64,000 nt of DNA, taken from the NCBI GenBank assembly GCA_002633005.1, contig NMRA01000563.1, positions 1-64,000 of the forward strand. Reading direction: 5' to 3'. Within the stretch, counting starts at the first letter, position 1. Each line of letters starts with the position of its first letter. Shown here one piece after another: positions 46,701 through 61,700 of this stretch. A model generated the notes under the pieces. That model was not told where the DNA came from and searched no databases. It saw only the letters and a program-made list of their open reading frames with translations. Source of the DNA: Phoronis australis. Lineage: Eukaryota > Phoronida > Phoronidae. Position numbers and translations under genes: made by a program.

Positions 46701-49700
46701 CTGTGCGAAACCTGCCATAGGACTGTGTCCCAGCCTTTTGAAAATTCGGCAATAGTCGGATATAACATATCACATTTTGAGAACCAGTTAGATGCCCATT
46801 ATTCAGTGTAGAAAACTGGTACTCAAAATGTGGCACGTTGTATGTGACTATTACCCAATAATCATCACAATCTAAAATGTTGTATGAAGAATCGGATGTT
46901 ATTTATGTTTCTTCTACGGATGATATAATTTTTATGATCTCTGGTGGCTGTTATGTTACAAAACTCCTGCTAATTTGATTTTGGTACTTAATTACGCATT
47001 TGACAAACAATTCAATATTTAGTTAAATAATATTATTTTCAGTCCTACAAAAAAACAGTTACTATAAAACTGCTGCCACCTTGCACTGCATCGTGTTCAA
47101 TGACACGTCCAGTTAAATCTCTGACCTTTTCCAGTGGTATTGGTTTTACTTTTCACCTATGCCATTTGACCTCAGCCTCACCTTTGACCTTCCAGCACCA
47201 GTTCATGTGTGGTGACCTCAATCGGCGTTTCACTAAAGAGCTGTTGGACCGGCTATACAACCCTTCAGCTACAGTGTACGCTGACTTGGACGGACAGGAT
47301 GACGAGGTAGGTACCGTTCAAGGATATGGCTTTATTGGTATATTTTGGAATGTTTGGACAGCCAATCTTTAACCTTTTAACCTTGTAACGTTTCTGGATG
47401 CCTACTTTTGGGTGGTTATATACGAGAAAAGTAGTTCACTACTTTTGTTACCAAGGATTGGATTTCTTAATTAACTTCTTATGTATTAACTATGTATTGT
47501 TGAAATCTGAATCTTATTGTGTGCATAAAAGCAATGTGCAGATGTTTGTAATCAAATGATTGGGATTTTTCTTGGAGACAGACATATTTTCCAGGAACGT
47601 GATGTTTTGCATGAAACTTGAAAATTCTGTTACTGTTCATGTGGATTTAAGTGAGGCCGATGGAGATTTGCATTGACCCGTAGATGCTAAAGTAATTGTG
47701 TTTCGACCGTGACATTCATTTTGTTATAAACTGCCATGTTTTGTTCAGATGTAGAAATAGATTTATCTTGTCAGTAGTGAGCTGGCTTGGTTCTCATCAT
47801 TGTCAACACTCTAAAACATCCCAAATGGTTGTCATGGTTACTCAGTCAACTTCTGGATTTTCGACCCCATGTTTCAACGTTTTTCTCCTGTCTTACGATT
47901 GCCTGCGATATCTCTTGTCATTCACTCTACGATATCTCTTGTCATTCACTCTACAATATCTCGTCATTCACTCTACGATATCTCTTGTCATTCACTCTAC
48001 GATATCTCTTGTCATTCACTCTACGATATCTCTTGTCATTCACTCTACGATATCTCTTGTCATTCACTCTACGATATCTCTTGTCATTCACTCTACGATA
48101 TCTCTTGTCATTCACTCTACGATATCTCTTGTTATTCACTCTTATCCTGGCTTTGTTTGTTCCAGGCTGAGCCTGAACCCAATGTACCTAGGAGGATCTC
48201 ATCACAGAGAACAGAGTCTGAACGAGAAGATACAGAGTCACAAAATGGTAACTGGGTTGTCTTCTTGTGCACCTTCATTCTTCAGTTCTGATTAATGTTG
48301 TTCTTCACTGAGTCTAGTCAGTAAACAGGGTTGGAAGTTCGTACATTGAAAGTGTAGAATTTTGTGTCATACATATCACACTTGAATTGCAGATCAATGA
48401 AGTTGTGAATGAACTAAAGCATTCACTTTGCTCATTGGCTAGCATTTGGGTCACTGCTAATTATAATATGATGTCATTAGAGTCAAAATGTGCGAGTAAC
48501 AAAATGGCAGACGATTTGATTCATTGTTATTAGAGAAAGGTACAAAAAGGCGAAATGTAGCTGGATAATACTGTTTATGATTACCTAAATAACCCAAGGA
48601 AATTTGATTTGGTTTAATAATAGTTCTTGCTCTCGTACTCAGAATTTCTTTTGATTAATGATAATTTCCTAAAATTGTGAAAAAGTTTGATGGACCTTCA
48701 GCTATAATTTGCTCTTGCCAGTCTTTCTTTAAAAGTTCACCAACCCTGTTTTGGTGATTTCAAGTACTCATCGTTCCGCTTATGTACATTTAGCGTCTCG
48801 TTCAAGTGATAAAAGCACGATTCAACTAAAAAACTGAGTCACAGAATGGTTGTCATGTAAGAGGTTTTCAAAATTTACTCCAAACTTTTGGTGCTTGATG
48901 GGTTACAGAGCATGGTTTCATTTTAGAGAGCTGTACTAGAGAGCTGTTGTTAAAGGCGAAGGCAACCTTTTTCCATGTCATTTTGAGCTAAAATAAGGTT
49001 GGTTGGTTATCCTAGACATATTTTCCACTTAATTACAGTTTTTCGTAATTTTATAAATTACTCGTCCGCTACTCCGGAAGTGACGTTTTAGGAGGCAAGC
49101 GTTTCCCGCCACTTGGTTTTGCGTTGACTTTACCGTGCGAATCTGTGCTATTCTACTTTTGTTTTGTGCTGTTTTTCAACAATTGTCGCCACCACTTTCC
49201 ATCGGCGAGTATTCTGCGGCAAGATAGATTAGTAGAGAACTCAACTACGTTGGATTTAGGGATTGTTTAGTGTGTTGTAAGCTGAAAATGGCTGGAGTCG
49301 GTGACCNTGGCATGTTGACTGACTAGTAAATGAAAGCAAACGACGACTGAACTTAACACAACCGAGGTAGAACTATGACTGACTCGGCAGCTCTCACAGT
49401 CGGACTATATGAAAAGAAATTGGCACGAAATGCTTGCCTCCTAAAACGTCACTTCTGGAGTAGCGGACGAGTAATTAATAAAATTACGAAAAGCTGTAAT
49501 TAAGTGGAAAATATGTCTAGGATAACCAACCAACCTTATTTTAGCTCAAAATGACATGGAAAAAGTTTGCTTTCACCTTTAATATCTGTGAAAACCGGGT
49601 TTGGCATCCTTTTAAGCATTGAGGTCATGCTTAAGTTATTTGTTGTTTCTCATCACTCTACCTTCACTTCTCCGAGATAGTTATGTTGATAGGTGTAGGA

Positions 49701-52700
49701 TTTACATTTTGTTCATATTTTTGTTAGGGTGCGCTCTTTTTTGTTTCCAAATTTTTTGTTTTTACAATTGTATGTTTAATTCCTGTGACAGATTTCTGAT
49801 AAAGCATTTTTGAGTTGTGCAAGGTGTACCGTGCAAGGGCAAACAAATTCGCTTGTAATTTCAAATTTGGCTTGAATGTTAGTGTGTTCTTTAGTTTTTG
49901 CGGGATGACATGATCCGAGGTAATCTTTGTTCATTCTATTACTTCACCATTAATTTAAAGTGGCTATAAGCCAACTTAGACTATGAATTTTGTATAAAAC
50001 ATTCAAGAGTTTACCTTAAAAATTGGCATACGTTTTCAAAGGCCTAGGTGTTGTCTCTCCCTTCTTCCTCGGTGTAGGTGGCACTGCATGCCCACATACA
50101 GTGAATTGAACGGTCCATTTACACTATTTTCCATAAAAATTGGTCACAACTTCTTTCTCAGATGAAAAATAGTTTCTTGGTTTGTAGACAACTGTCAGTT
50201 ATTCCTTGAGACCATGCTGGCCACATAGAATGACACACCATGACAAGACAACTTGTAGAGCTTGGTATCAAGCAATGCTGGCCACATAGAATGACACACC
50301 ATGACAAGACAACTTGTAAAGCTTGGTATCAAGCAATGCTGGCCACATAGAATGACACACCATGACAAGACAACTTGTAAAGCTTGGTATCAAGCAATGC
50401 TGGCCACATAGAATGACACACCATGACAAGACAACTTGTAAAGCTTGGTATCAAGCAATGCTGGCCACATAGAATGACACACCATGACAAGACAACTTGT
50501 AAAGCTTGGTATCAAGCAATGCTGGCCACATAGAATGACACACCATGACAAGACAACTTGTAAAGCTTGGTATCAAGCAATGCTGGCCACATAGAATGAC
50601 ACACCATGACAAGACAACTTGTAGAGCTTGGTATCAAGCAATAACAAGTGTGTCAGTTTTTTGGGCCCCTCGTATCACCTCTAATTTAACTAAGTGGACC
50701 CCCTCGTATCACCTCTAATTTAACTAAGTGGACCCCCTCGTATCACCTCTAATTTAACTAAGTGGACCCCCTCGTATCACCTCTAATTTAACTAAGGAAC
50801 AATGGAGACCAATTGTGTGTCAATAAGTGGCCTAAATCAGCAGTTGTTTTTTTTTTGGATGGAAGACGGCCTTATGTTGGCTGCTTTAATCATTTTATTT
50901 TAACATTCAGTTTCAGAATCTTTTTTCTTATTTAGTCATATATGTTTCATTTGGTATTAAAAGTGTCATGATACTGTTTCCAATATTAAAAACTTTTCAA
51001 TTGATATTTTAGGTGGAAATCTCAACTCAGAAGGTATCCGGTCAGATCAGGTATGATGTCGTTTTTTTCCCATCTTCTAATGAGTTTTAAAGTTAAAATT
51101 AAAATATTCAACCATTTCATATGATCTTATGAGTTTGGCACTGGTCTGGTGCAACGTACGTTATTGAGCGTGTTAACCTACACAATGCAATCTTCTATGT
51201 ACAGTATTACGTGCTGTGGCTGAAAGTGATAGCAGTGGACGTTTTCTTAGTTTTTCTTTAGCCGTTGAGCACAGGTCACAAAATGAGTTGTCTTGAGTAA
51301 AGTCACTTTTTTGAAAAAGAAAGTCACCCTAGACTGCAAAAATGATTCAGGGATGATTTTTTACTGGTCTCTTGTCAAATCGTGTTGTTTCAAATCTTGC
51401 TTATACTTGCTGACATGCCTTTGGGCAGCTTTTCAAGATAACATAAGTCCACGGCTGAAATTGATGCATGTGGAAGTTTTTTTGGTTGGTGAACACAGAT
51501 CTTAAAATGAATCAGAGTTCAGACCAGAACCAACTGTGCTTTTTGGTCTAACCTTTACACAATGATCCAGCTGATGAATCTCACAGAAATGATATAGAAC
51601 GACTTGACGACTTGACGAAGTAATGAGAGTTTCTTGACAAAACTTAAATAGGCTGATTGACGTGAGACGTGTCACCATGTTTGATATTTATCAAGTATTT
51701 CCTTTTTGATGACTTTGATACTTTCTCGTTGCACACAGCCAAGGTGCATACAGCCACGGTGCGCACAGCCATGGTGCGCACAGCCACGGTACATACTAAG
51801 TGCTAAGATGCTAAGAGATATGGTTGGTCTATTTTAGGATGAAGAGCCACAGTGGAGGAGAGACAATGATGCTAAGTGAGTATCCTACTTCTCTAGCACT
51901 GTTTGTTTCTGTCTAGTGTGTTTATGCTCTAACTGTGTGTTATGTCTCTGTATGTTTCCCCAGACATGTTGACTGGCTGTGAACTGGCTGACCACAGATT
52001 GAACATTGTTGACTCTTCACTGAGGGTCTGTCGGCACTTCGTTCAAATATCCTGGGATCCACTTCAGTTTTCAGTGTTGCTAAAAGCACAATTCCCTTAA
52101 ATGAGGCAAAAACACAGCCTCCAGTTAACATCAACATAAATGTTGTAAACACTTTTTGTAATTTGTTTTCTGTTGTATCTCTTTGATACCCACATTTTGA
52201 TGATTTGTTTACTTGTCTGGAAAATGTGTTCCATGTAATAGTGAACCCGATAATTTTATGTACATCACAAGTAATTGGTCTTGAAAGAGTCCTCTGTTTT
52301 TTTAAGCAAGCAGGAAACATGAGATATGCCTACATGGTGGTCAGCCCCTTGAATTTGAATTTTGAAATGGAATTTACATGGACGCAGGTCTTTACAGCTG
52401 TATAACAGACAATAAATACACTTGCTAAAACTGGTTTTGTATTTGCTCTATTGAGTACCAAAGTTCACACTGTCTAATGATTCATCACAAGTTGGAGCTG
52501 TGAAACGGATAATGCATCCATCGGCGTTTTAAATAACAGTTTGATAGTATGGTCAGCATGTCTGGGAGGGTCGCTTCTGACAACTGTTGTCATGGTACTG
52601 ACTTAATTCCTGCTGGCAATAGCTCGCTAGATGATATCTCAAATTAATGACAGCATCAACTCATGTGAGATATAAGTGCTGTGCATTGACTTCTAAACCT

Positions 52701-55700
52701 ATTTTCCTTTCCATTAACCATTTTTTATTTGCTAATAAGTTGTAAACTCTTGGTTCTTGCGAACACTTCTATGTTGTCTATTGAATTTTTGAATGCTTTG
52801 TCACAATTGACCTATCATCAGGATTTTGAGTGACAGCTTAACTGACCAATCAAAATGCAGTGTTCTTGACACACCTTCGTTTCCAAGCCGCCATTTTACC
52901 CGACAAACAACACATTGTCTGGTAAAACTTATTTGTGAATTTCTCTAAAGCTGAAAATATTTCTTAACATGTCTGGAGGAATAGTTTCTCTGAATTTCAG
53001 AGAAACTATTCCTGTCTGAATATAAACTCGTAACGTTATCATTCTATTATTTGTCCATACTTTGGTGAAAGTGCGTACCATGCTTTGCTTAACAGTACTA
53101 TGCCTTGTGAATGCTTTAAAGTTGCAGTTTTTTTGAATGGGAGTGGTGGTGGCAATTAAAATGCTATTTATGAAATTAATGTTTTCAAGAATTTTTTTAA
53201 GTTGTAGTTAACATTTTCCTGTTAGTGTATGAAGAACAGGTACTGTTCATTGAAGAGTCAGAATGCTTACAAAGAATATTCTGAAAAAAAAGTTAACTAA
53301 AATGTTTGACGTTTTGTCATTCCTTTTGCTAAGATGCTGTAAGATCCGATGGGTTGTTAGGGGGAGGACTACCAGTATGGGCTGTAGTGGTGTTACTCTG
53401 GCATGCCTGGTGTGAAATAAAAATAAAATAAACATGACTTTCGCGATGTTGTTATTCCTTTGAATTGTGTTTGACTGACACTGGGTCCTAAAGCACTCAG
53501 ACAAAAATTCACCATTTTTCAAAATTGTGTCTAGTAGGCAGTATTGACCAGCTTTCGAGACGGCAAATTATGCCTCACTCTGATTAAAACATCAAAGTCA
53601 TGTTGTTGTAACTACCCTTTGCACATAAAAGGACACCTTAGGAGGCCATCGATGTATTTAATTCCTTCCACCTCGAACAAATACTCAAGCAATCAAACTT
53701 TTTCTTCAAGCAGTCCTTCAGTGTAAGGCATATGGTAAAAATTCCCAAATTTAGGGCAGCGAAAAAAAATAACTATTTTGAGCCTGTCTGAAATTTTAAA
53801 AATTGGCAATATTGGCCGTCCGCAATTCGAGAAATATGAGAAAGATGGCAAAATCGATGGTGTCCGAAATCTTAGAATTTATGCTGTTGGGTGCCGACAA
53901 TGTTTTGATTTGCGGTTTTAGATCGTTTGAACAGCCGCGCAGATTTGTAATTGTTATTGCTGACAAGAAATTCACAGGATGTCCTCAAAAACATAAACAG
54001 CAATGTTACTGACTCTGAACACAGTCGACTTACCAAACTTTGTGTAACATGCCTTGACTGATTGTTCGCAATATACATTCATTGGTGCTTAACGTCTTCA
54101 CAATAAACTATTTGCAAGCCAAACACAGACAACGGGACTGCAATATGTGTAACCCTGGTTTGTTTCTGGGGCAGAGCGTGCGACACACTCATACATACCT
54201 GGCACTCAAACAGACGAAAACGGCATTCCCACCAACGAGGTACAAATGAATGAGGTTCCCCCAGTCTTAGCTCGATTACGTATCCGGGCATTTATTTGAC
54301 AATTATAGAACTGTTGCTTCATGCAGTTGGGGTATATTCAATCAATATAAGTTTGCAATTGTTATTCCAAAACATAGCAATAGGCCAGATCACAATTTAA
54401 CGGAGGTAGAGCCTACGTAGTTCTAACCACAAAACATCACCACACGCAAGTGACTGTTCTAGTAGCCAGCTACAAGGGCGTTAGCTTCTTCGACGCTAAT
54501 TAGGCCTATGCTTTAATATAAAAGTGGTTCGTTCCGATAATCTCGGCCCTTGCATTCGTGGTTGTTGTAATTTTATGTGTCCTATGTTCTCTCCGGCATG
54601 ATAGCAGGTTCATTTTACAAATCACATTCCATGGGTCAAAGGACCCATGAAAGGGAAGGGACTGGAGACGGTTGGAAATGGAGCAACTTTTACTGAAGAT
54701 TAATAGGTTCATACTCTGTTTTAGGTGGCTTCTAAGTTCTTAACCTTGAGGTGCGAGTGTGTAGAATACAAAATAGGCTAGTAAACAGAATGTCAGTAGG
54801 GAGACATAAAGATATATTTACATGAAAATTTTTAATGTATACTGCACGACAAACTAGGACATGGATTTTTGCTTTTCATAAAGTCTGTTTTAACACTAAA
54901 CAACATTGTTTTGTCAATTCGGGTGCATGGCATAACGAAGGTCGGAGTGTTGAGAGGAAGGTAAGTGAGCCGCTGATTCACAGAAAAAAAATTGAAGTCA
55001 TGAACCCGGTATTCAACTTGGAAACACAAAGGTCTCATCTCCGGCACTTATTAATTAGCTGTTAATCCAAATACAACGTGCCACTGTGGCGATTACATGA
55101 AATTCGGAGAACATAATTTCATTTGTATAGTGAAACTGCGATCAAGCGTGGCAAATATTTTGAGTTCATGATTATGACTGCCAAGAAAACGTGCGAGATA
55201 TACCCAAACCATCTACATCAATACAATAACTTAAGACCACGACACCAGTCAATTCATTACACCGATGGCTGTTTTGAACGATGTGTAAATAATCACTGTT
55301 ATTTGATGAACTTCCAGATTTACATTCATCATGCAAAAAAGCGCACTGTCCGAAATGTGAGAATTACTACCAATGCCGCTAAAATTGATGTGTCTGAAAT
55401 TTGAGAAATATGGTGAATGCCAAATTTGACCGTGTCCCAAATTTCAGAATAAAAAATTCAGTTCGGGGTTGGATTTAGGTGTCCAAAATTCGAGAGGCTG
55501 TCCTAAATTCTGTAATTTTCAGCGTAATTTACCGAAAAGCTCCCAGCATATGAAGCGCCTATAGGAGCTTCACCTTCTCGAAGGATGGTCGACACAGTGG
55601 TTACTGTCTATTTGTCTAGTTTCTTCTTTCAACTGATTGACGAACAACATATAAGGAATAACACAATTAGTGTTCACCTTCTAAGCTTCCTTTTCCAAAC

Positions 55701-58700
55701 TATCTAAGCTGGTTGCTCTCTTTAAATATTCTGTCTTATGGCCTAGTCTTAATAGTTCATGCACAAGATTTTTGAACAGCACATAGTATTGGACACCATG
55801 TTTTGAAAGGGGGAACAAATTGCAGGCACCAAGATATTAGTTGTTGGCGCCACAAGTTATGTGATGGGTAAAAAGCGGATTTCAAGACTTGGTATTTTGC
55901 ATTTTTTGTGCAAGCCATGTTAAAACTCCACATGGGGAGAGGTGCAAAATACAAGGCAGTGACCTCCATACTGGCTAGACTCTCTTGCTGTTGTTAATAA
56001 TTACATGAATGTTGTGTAGTGCTCATTATTAGTTCCACGTAGCTGTTACGTATTATCATTATTATTTCTGTGAGTGTCACTTTCTTTCCCCACCAGGACT
56101 CTCCTCCAATCTGTTAATGACGAATTACTCCAAAGGTAACCATTCACGTTCACGTTCCTTACCTCGTAATCTCTATCCGTGATTTTCTCGGTTTCTGTGA
56201 TCACACGCTGATAACTAAACACGTCGAGTGCGGCAAACGAAACTGAGAGTTACTTCTCCATATGCTCTGAAGTCAAAACCTTGTTAGTTGTATCTTGCCT
56301 CTAGTTCAGTAGTTGTAGTTAGTAATACTTGTACAACAGCTTTCTTGCCTTAATGAGCTATTTACTAATCCTAACCATTTCAAGGCTTTTGTGTGTGCCT
56401 TTTTATGACCACCTTATTTTCTGCTAATAAACAGTTTTAAAATGTGTCGTTCAGCTCGTGAAATGACATCCAATTTTCAACTTTGTTTTAAAGGATGCTG
56501 TTGTTCCCCTTGAAAAATCTTATAATAAATCATGTTAATCATTATTTAGAATGAGCTATACTTGTTTTACGAAGAACAATATGTTTTCAAGACATTCTCT
56601 TGAAATAGTTGAACAGTGTTTAATTATCAGAGGATTTGTGAAACCTTTAACTATTGAGATTTGTGGGAATGTACTTGGTATATTAGAGTTGACAGTAATA
56701 CTGGCATTTTCCTATCCACTGTAGGGGCCACAGGGATAGCCTGTGTGATCTGGACGTGGATGTCTACCGGTATTCTGAACAGTAAGCTGTGTGTGCTACC
56801 TACTGTGTAGAGCAAGTCTGTACTGTCCTGTGATTGGCTGATGAGATGTGCCCCCACAGTGCATGGATCACGTGTCATTGGCTCTGATCATGATGGAGTC
56901 GTTTTTGATTGGTCAATAATGTTGTTTTACATGACTTGAGTTCAACAGGTCATCTTTTTTAAATAGTGCACTTTGTCTGAACTCAGTTGGAAAATGACAC
57001 CAGTGATATGTGCATTATATTTTTCAATGTGACATCAAAACTTTAAGAACAATTAAATGGAGATTTGTTTGCCATAAAAATTGTCATATTTGAAGTTTAA
57101 GTTAAAAGATATTTACTGAGATAAAAGTATTTAGTATGCAGCAGTGCAATGGAACAGTGTTGTAAAATTTGGAGTCTTTGGAAGTTCAAGGGACTTCACA
57201 GTTTTTGTTGCTATTTTTACAGTAACTATTTCTCAATTGCATAGCAGTGGTAAAAGTATTAAAGCAGGATCCGTTCAAAAACTGTCGAGTGTCTTACAAG
57301 GTTTGGGCAGCTGCTGTAGTTATTTAAGTTATTATCAACATTATGACTACACTAGCTTCACCCATGACATTGCCTGCTATGTTGTCGAGTTGACTTATTT
57401 AAAGTTACACCTGAGTGTTGCCACTAGTTATAAATGTGTTGAGCATCCACAGTAAGCATGTTAACTCCATAGTAACCGAACTGGTGATTGCATGCCATCT
57501 ATGCACAGGAACATGTCTTCAGTTCATGCCTGGCATGCTCTAAGTAATCTTGTTTTTTTAATGTGACCATTGTTTATTAGCATAAAGAATTTGGCAGTGA
57601 GACAGCTCCCTTTCTTCTTATCGCCTTTGTGCTTGATGTGGGTGAATTTTGTTGCTTTTTGTTCATTGTTGCCACTTTTGTTGTGCCTGTTCTTCACAGA
57701 GGCTTTGCCAACGGTCATAATCATTTTTCTTCTCATAGCATCAGATAAAGTAATGGCAAAAAGGGTGGAAAATGATACTAAAACAGGGAATCAGTTGAGT
57801 TCTAAATTTGCTGATCACAAAAAAATAATGTTTCTGCCGGTGTTGTGACTCGTGCTTCATTAATCAAGTGACTTTATTTTCGACATGTCTATGAGATTGC
57901 TGCTATATTTTTTAAATCAATCTAAAGGTGTTAACTTGCCTTTTTTTCTTACTTCTCATCATTATTAATAATGCTCCACATCCTGAACTCCTTTTTGCAG
58001 ATGTAGAAAAACACTTTGTATGAATGACCTATTTTTCGTTAAGTTAGGTTGCTAAATGTTTTACAGTTGAGATGTTCAAGAAAATAATGCCTCAGTCAGC
58101 TTGGTGTTTCAACTGTAACAGTTTGTAAAACAGTGAAACTTTACTGTAATTTGAGCTAAATGGGAAAAATAAGTTTGTTGTAAAACAGTGATGACATGGC
58201 AAGGGTCCACCACCGTGTCCCTCTCAGGGTGTGACTACCACTGTGTCCCTCTCAGGGTGTCACTACCACTGTGTCCCTCTCAGGGTGTCACTACCACTGT
58301 GTCCCTCTCAGGGTGTGACTTCCTAGGTGATAGGAAGAGACCATTTTCTTTCTTCGATACATTTTGACATTTATTTACTAGTGCTAAGTGATTGCATAGT
58401 GCACTACTTCACTTCTGATGTTATGTCTTACACTGCATCTCTTGCACTCTGCCTTCGACAATGGACAGTAAGGCAATTCTTCAGCTATTTCACACAAAAA
58501 TAATACCCTAAATTGTCATTTTTCAAATTCTTAATGGCTGATTACTTTGCTGCAAATGATGAGAACATATTAACCAAATGTTGTTTTATGACATCTATAC
58601 GGTACAAACAAGCTAAACACTGTTGTTTATGACATCTACACAGTACAAACCAGCTAAACACTGTTGTTTATGACATCTACACAGTACAAAGCAGCCAAAC

Positions 58701-61700
58701 ATTGTTGTTTTATGACATCTGCACAGTACAAATCAGCCAAACATTGTTGTTTTATGACATCTACACAGTACAAACCAGCTAAACAGTGTTGTTATGACAT
58801 CTACACAGTACAGACCAGCCAAACACTGTTGTTTTATGACATCTACACAGTACAAACCAGCCAAACACTGTTGTTTATGACATCTGCACAATACAAACCA
58901 GCTAAACACTGTTGTTTTATGGCGTCTGCACAGTACAAACCAGCTAAACATTTGTTTTATGACATCTACGCAGAACAAACCAGCTAAACACTGTTGTTTT
59001 ATGACATCTACACTGGACAAACCAGCTAAACACTGTTGTTTTATGACGTCTGCACAGTACAAACCAGCTAAACACTTGTTTTATGACATCTACAAAGTAT
59101 AGAACCAGCCAAACACTTAGTAACAAATACTTTCTTAATCTTTTTTGTAACAAAAATTGATGAAATGAAATTTCACTTGCCTGCCATACTTTGTGTTAAA
59201 TAGGTGAAGAACTACCATATTATTATGTATCCAGCTCGAGTACTTGATGCACTTATGAAACAAAAACACTGTCTTGTGGAAACTCTGTGTGACGTCAACA
59301 TTGTGATAATGCAGTAAGTTTTCTGGGTTGTTTTTGTTTCATAATTTGCACGTCCTGTCTGTTATCGAGTTTTCAAAAGTAATTTTCCCAGACATTTCAC
59401 TTTCGATGTCCTCTTGTTTCAGAGAGACTCTTCCTCTAAGTGATGTTCCACCCATACCTCCTAAGGTAAGGCAGTGCTATTCATCAATTTTCATAGAGAA
59501 TTTCAACTTAGTGGCCAACGTTTGCTAATTATATGAATGGTTTTGAGAATCATGTTGAATTGTTTGGTAATTACTTGAATGGTTTGTGAGAATCCTGTTG
59601 GATTGTTTGGCTCATTTAAAATTCCAGTAAGCCTGCCATCCGTCAAAGTAGCTTAACTTTGATTTAGACCCTGTTACTCCTCAAAACTCATATTAACTCG
59701 CTCCATATTCATAGGAGAAGTTGTTTGAAAAAATTCTGTTTGTCTTTGCTCAAAACCTACTCTATGTAAATGACTTTTGAGCAATCATTTGTCTATTTGG
59801 GATCTCCACTTTGGGCTCTTTTTTTGGTCAAACAGAAAGCTATACGAATAGTTTTTTAATTTCCTACAAAAAACAGTAAAGTGTAATGGAATTGAAGTGA
59901 CGCTTCATCAGAACGGTACGAACCCTTCCCGTGCTGGATTGCTTTTACATTTGAGTTGTTGTGTTGTGTGGGATTTTTAAGCACCATCTGTGTTTGTTTG
60001 TTTGTACATCACCTAGTAAATGTCCTGGTTTTGCATCAGTTGTAGTTTGAAACACTGATGGTTTTAAAAAGCAATCATTTTTTAATCAACGAAATGAAAT
60101 TATTGGTTTATTTCATGGTATTGTGGCAAAGAGAAAGAGACCTTCTTATGTCTCATATCTTTATGTAACCCATTTTTGATCAATTTTAGGCAATTTTCCT
60201 CATTGACGATCGATAGGTTTTCTCATCAGTGTCCTACTTTTCCCATTATGGCTGTTCGTTTCCTCGTAAACCATATTCTTCCAAGCATCAAATTATGATT
60301 GCTCATGAGAAATGAATGTAGTTTCCAATAAAAGAATGCTAGAAGAACAGAATTGCTACTTTTGAAAGGAGATGAGAATCTTCGAGAAAAGAGGTAAGAA
60401 TTAGAAAAGAGGTATGTTATTGAGAAAAGTACGTCATTGTTGAGAATGCCCGTGTGTAGGAAGATTGTCCAACCTGCTCAAGTCCATACATTCCACTATT
60501 CACATTTAGCACTTTTCATTGACTCTCTAGCCTGACTATGGTTCTGCAAATTCCCGTGAGGGCTCCAGCGATGAAGATAATCAAGATATGCCGGTTGGTG
60601 TGGACTACATGGCGACACTGAGGCCTGGGGAGGAGCCACCAGTCGAGGAGTCAGCCTTCGATGAAGACGGGACACCCCCCGCACTGCCTCCTAAACAGAG
60701 ACAGGTAATTTATTATAATTGCATATGCTGAGTATGCCCAATTTCAGTTGTGGTAAATCTACCTCAATTTTGAACAAACACTATTGCCAAAATTCTAATT
60801 TTGTACGTTTTGGTGTCTTTCATCATTCCTACAAACTTTCTAAATTTTACTGTTGGCATTATTTTAGGATTGCTGTACAGAACAAGCCCTACGTGGAATG
60901 GAATGAAATTTTCTTTTAGTTTACTTTGGTATGATATTCTGTGAATAATTACAATCAGTCATTTCAGAGATATAGTGTTTTTATTGTAGGTAACTGAATA
61001 AACTTTGACATGTTTGTAGGGTTAATCATAACAGTTATACAGTTCTGTTTCTGTGTGGTATTGAAACTGTTTCTCTGTGTTTCACTGATCCTAGGGTATC
61101 ATTTGTCAAGAGCAAATATGAGATCATGCACGGTGTAATTACCACATGTTACCTTATGTCATGATGAAACTGAATTTTCACTTTCTCATATTGCTATTGT
61201 TTCATTATGGATAGATTCTGCGGTCAGGTTCAAAACACATTGTGTAAAATCAAATAATATATTGAATATGAGCGTAACAATTTTTCAACTGTACCTGCTA
61301 GAATTGTAAGATATTGTCTCCCACGCGGATAATCCAGTTCAATAGTAAATTAGCCCCATTCTTCACACTGCACTCATTTAAAAACATATACATGTGAGTT
61401 GAACTACACAGACCGCTGAAGGCTGCAATTGATCTATCCCCGGCTAGTTCCTTATTTGTCTTGCTAGGAAGTTAGTGGTGCTTTCGTGGAGAATTGAGAG
61501 AAGAAATTTTAGAAGAAAATCTACTGAGCGTCTTAAAAACAATGGAAGATGAATGAAACAAAGAAGAAAGGAGTTTGATTTTTGTCACATCATCAAGATG
61601 TGTTAAATGATAATGTAATTCTTCTTACAGCCGAATGGCGACTCCAGCACACTTAAGTCGGATGAGGCAGCTCCCCAAGTGCCCCCTAGGAGGGACCGCA

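Noticed and set aside
47696-48295. Long open frames on both strands, up to 199 codons
   Set aside because: They are translations of the 24-bp minisatellite (ISLVIHST / CHSLYD repeats). Only 48166-48247 is a supported exon.
50213-50642. CRISPR-like direct repeats
   Set aside because: The units are head-to-tail without unique spacers, in an animal intron.
57570-57848. Hydrophobic 92-codon frame resembling a small membrane protein
   Set aside because: T-rich intron sequence gives Leu/Phe-rich frames; no splice-supported start and no family.
58664-59153. Repetitive open frames on both strands with Cys/Lys-rich repeats
   Set aside because: Produced by the ~42-bp minisatellite; no splice context or homology.
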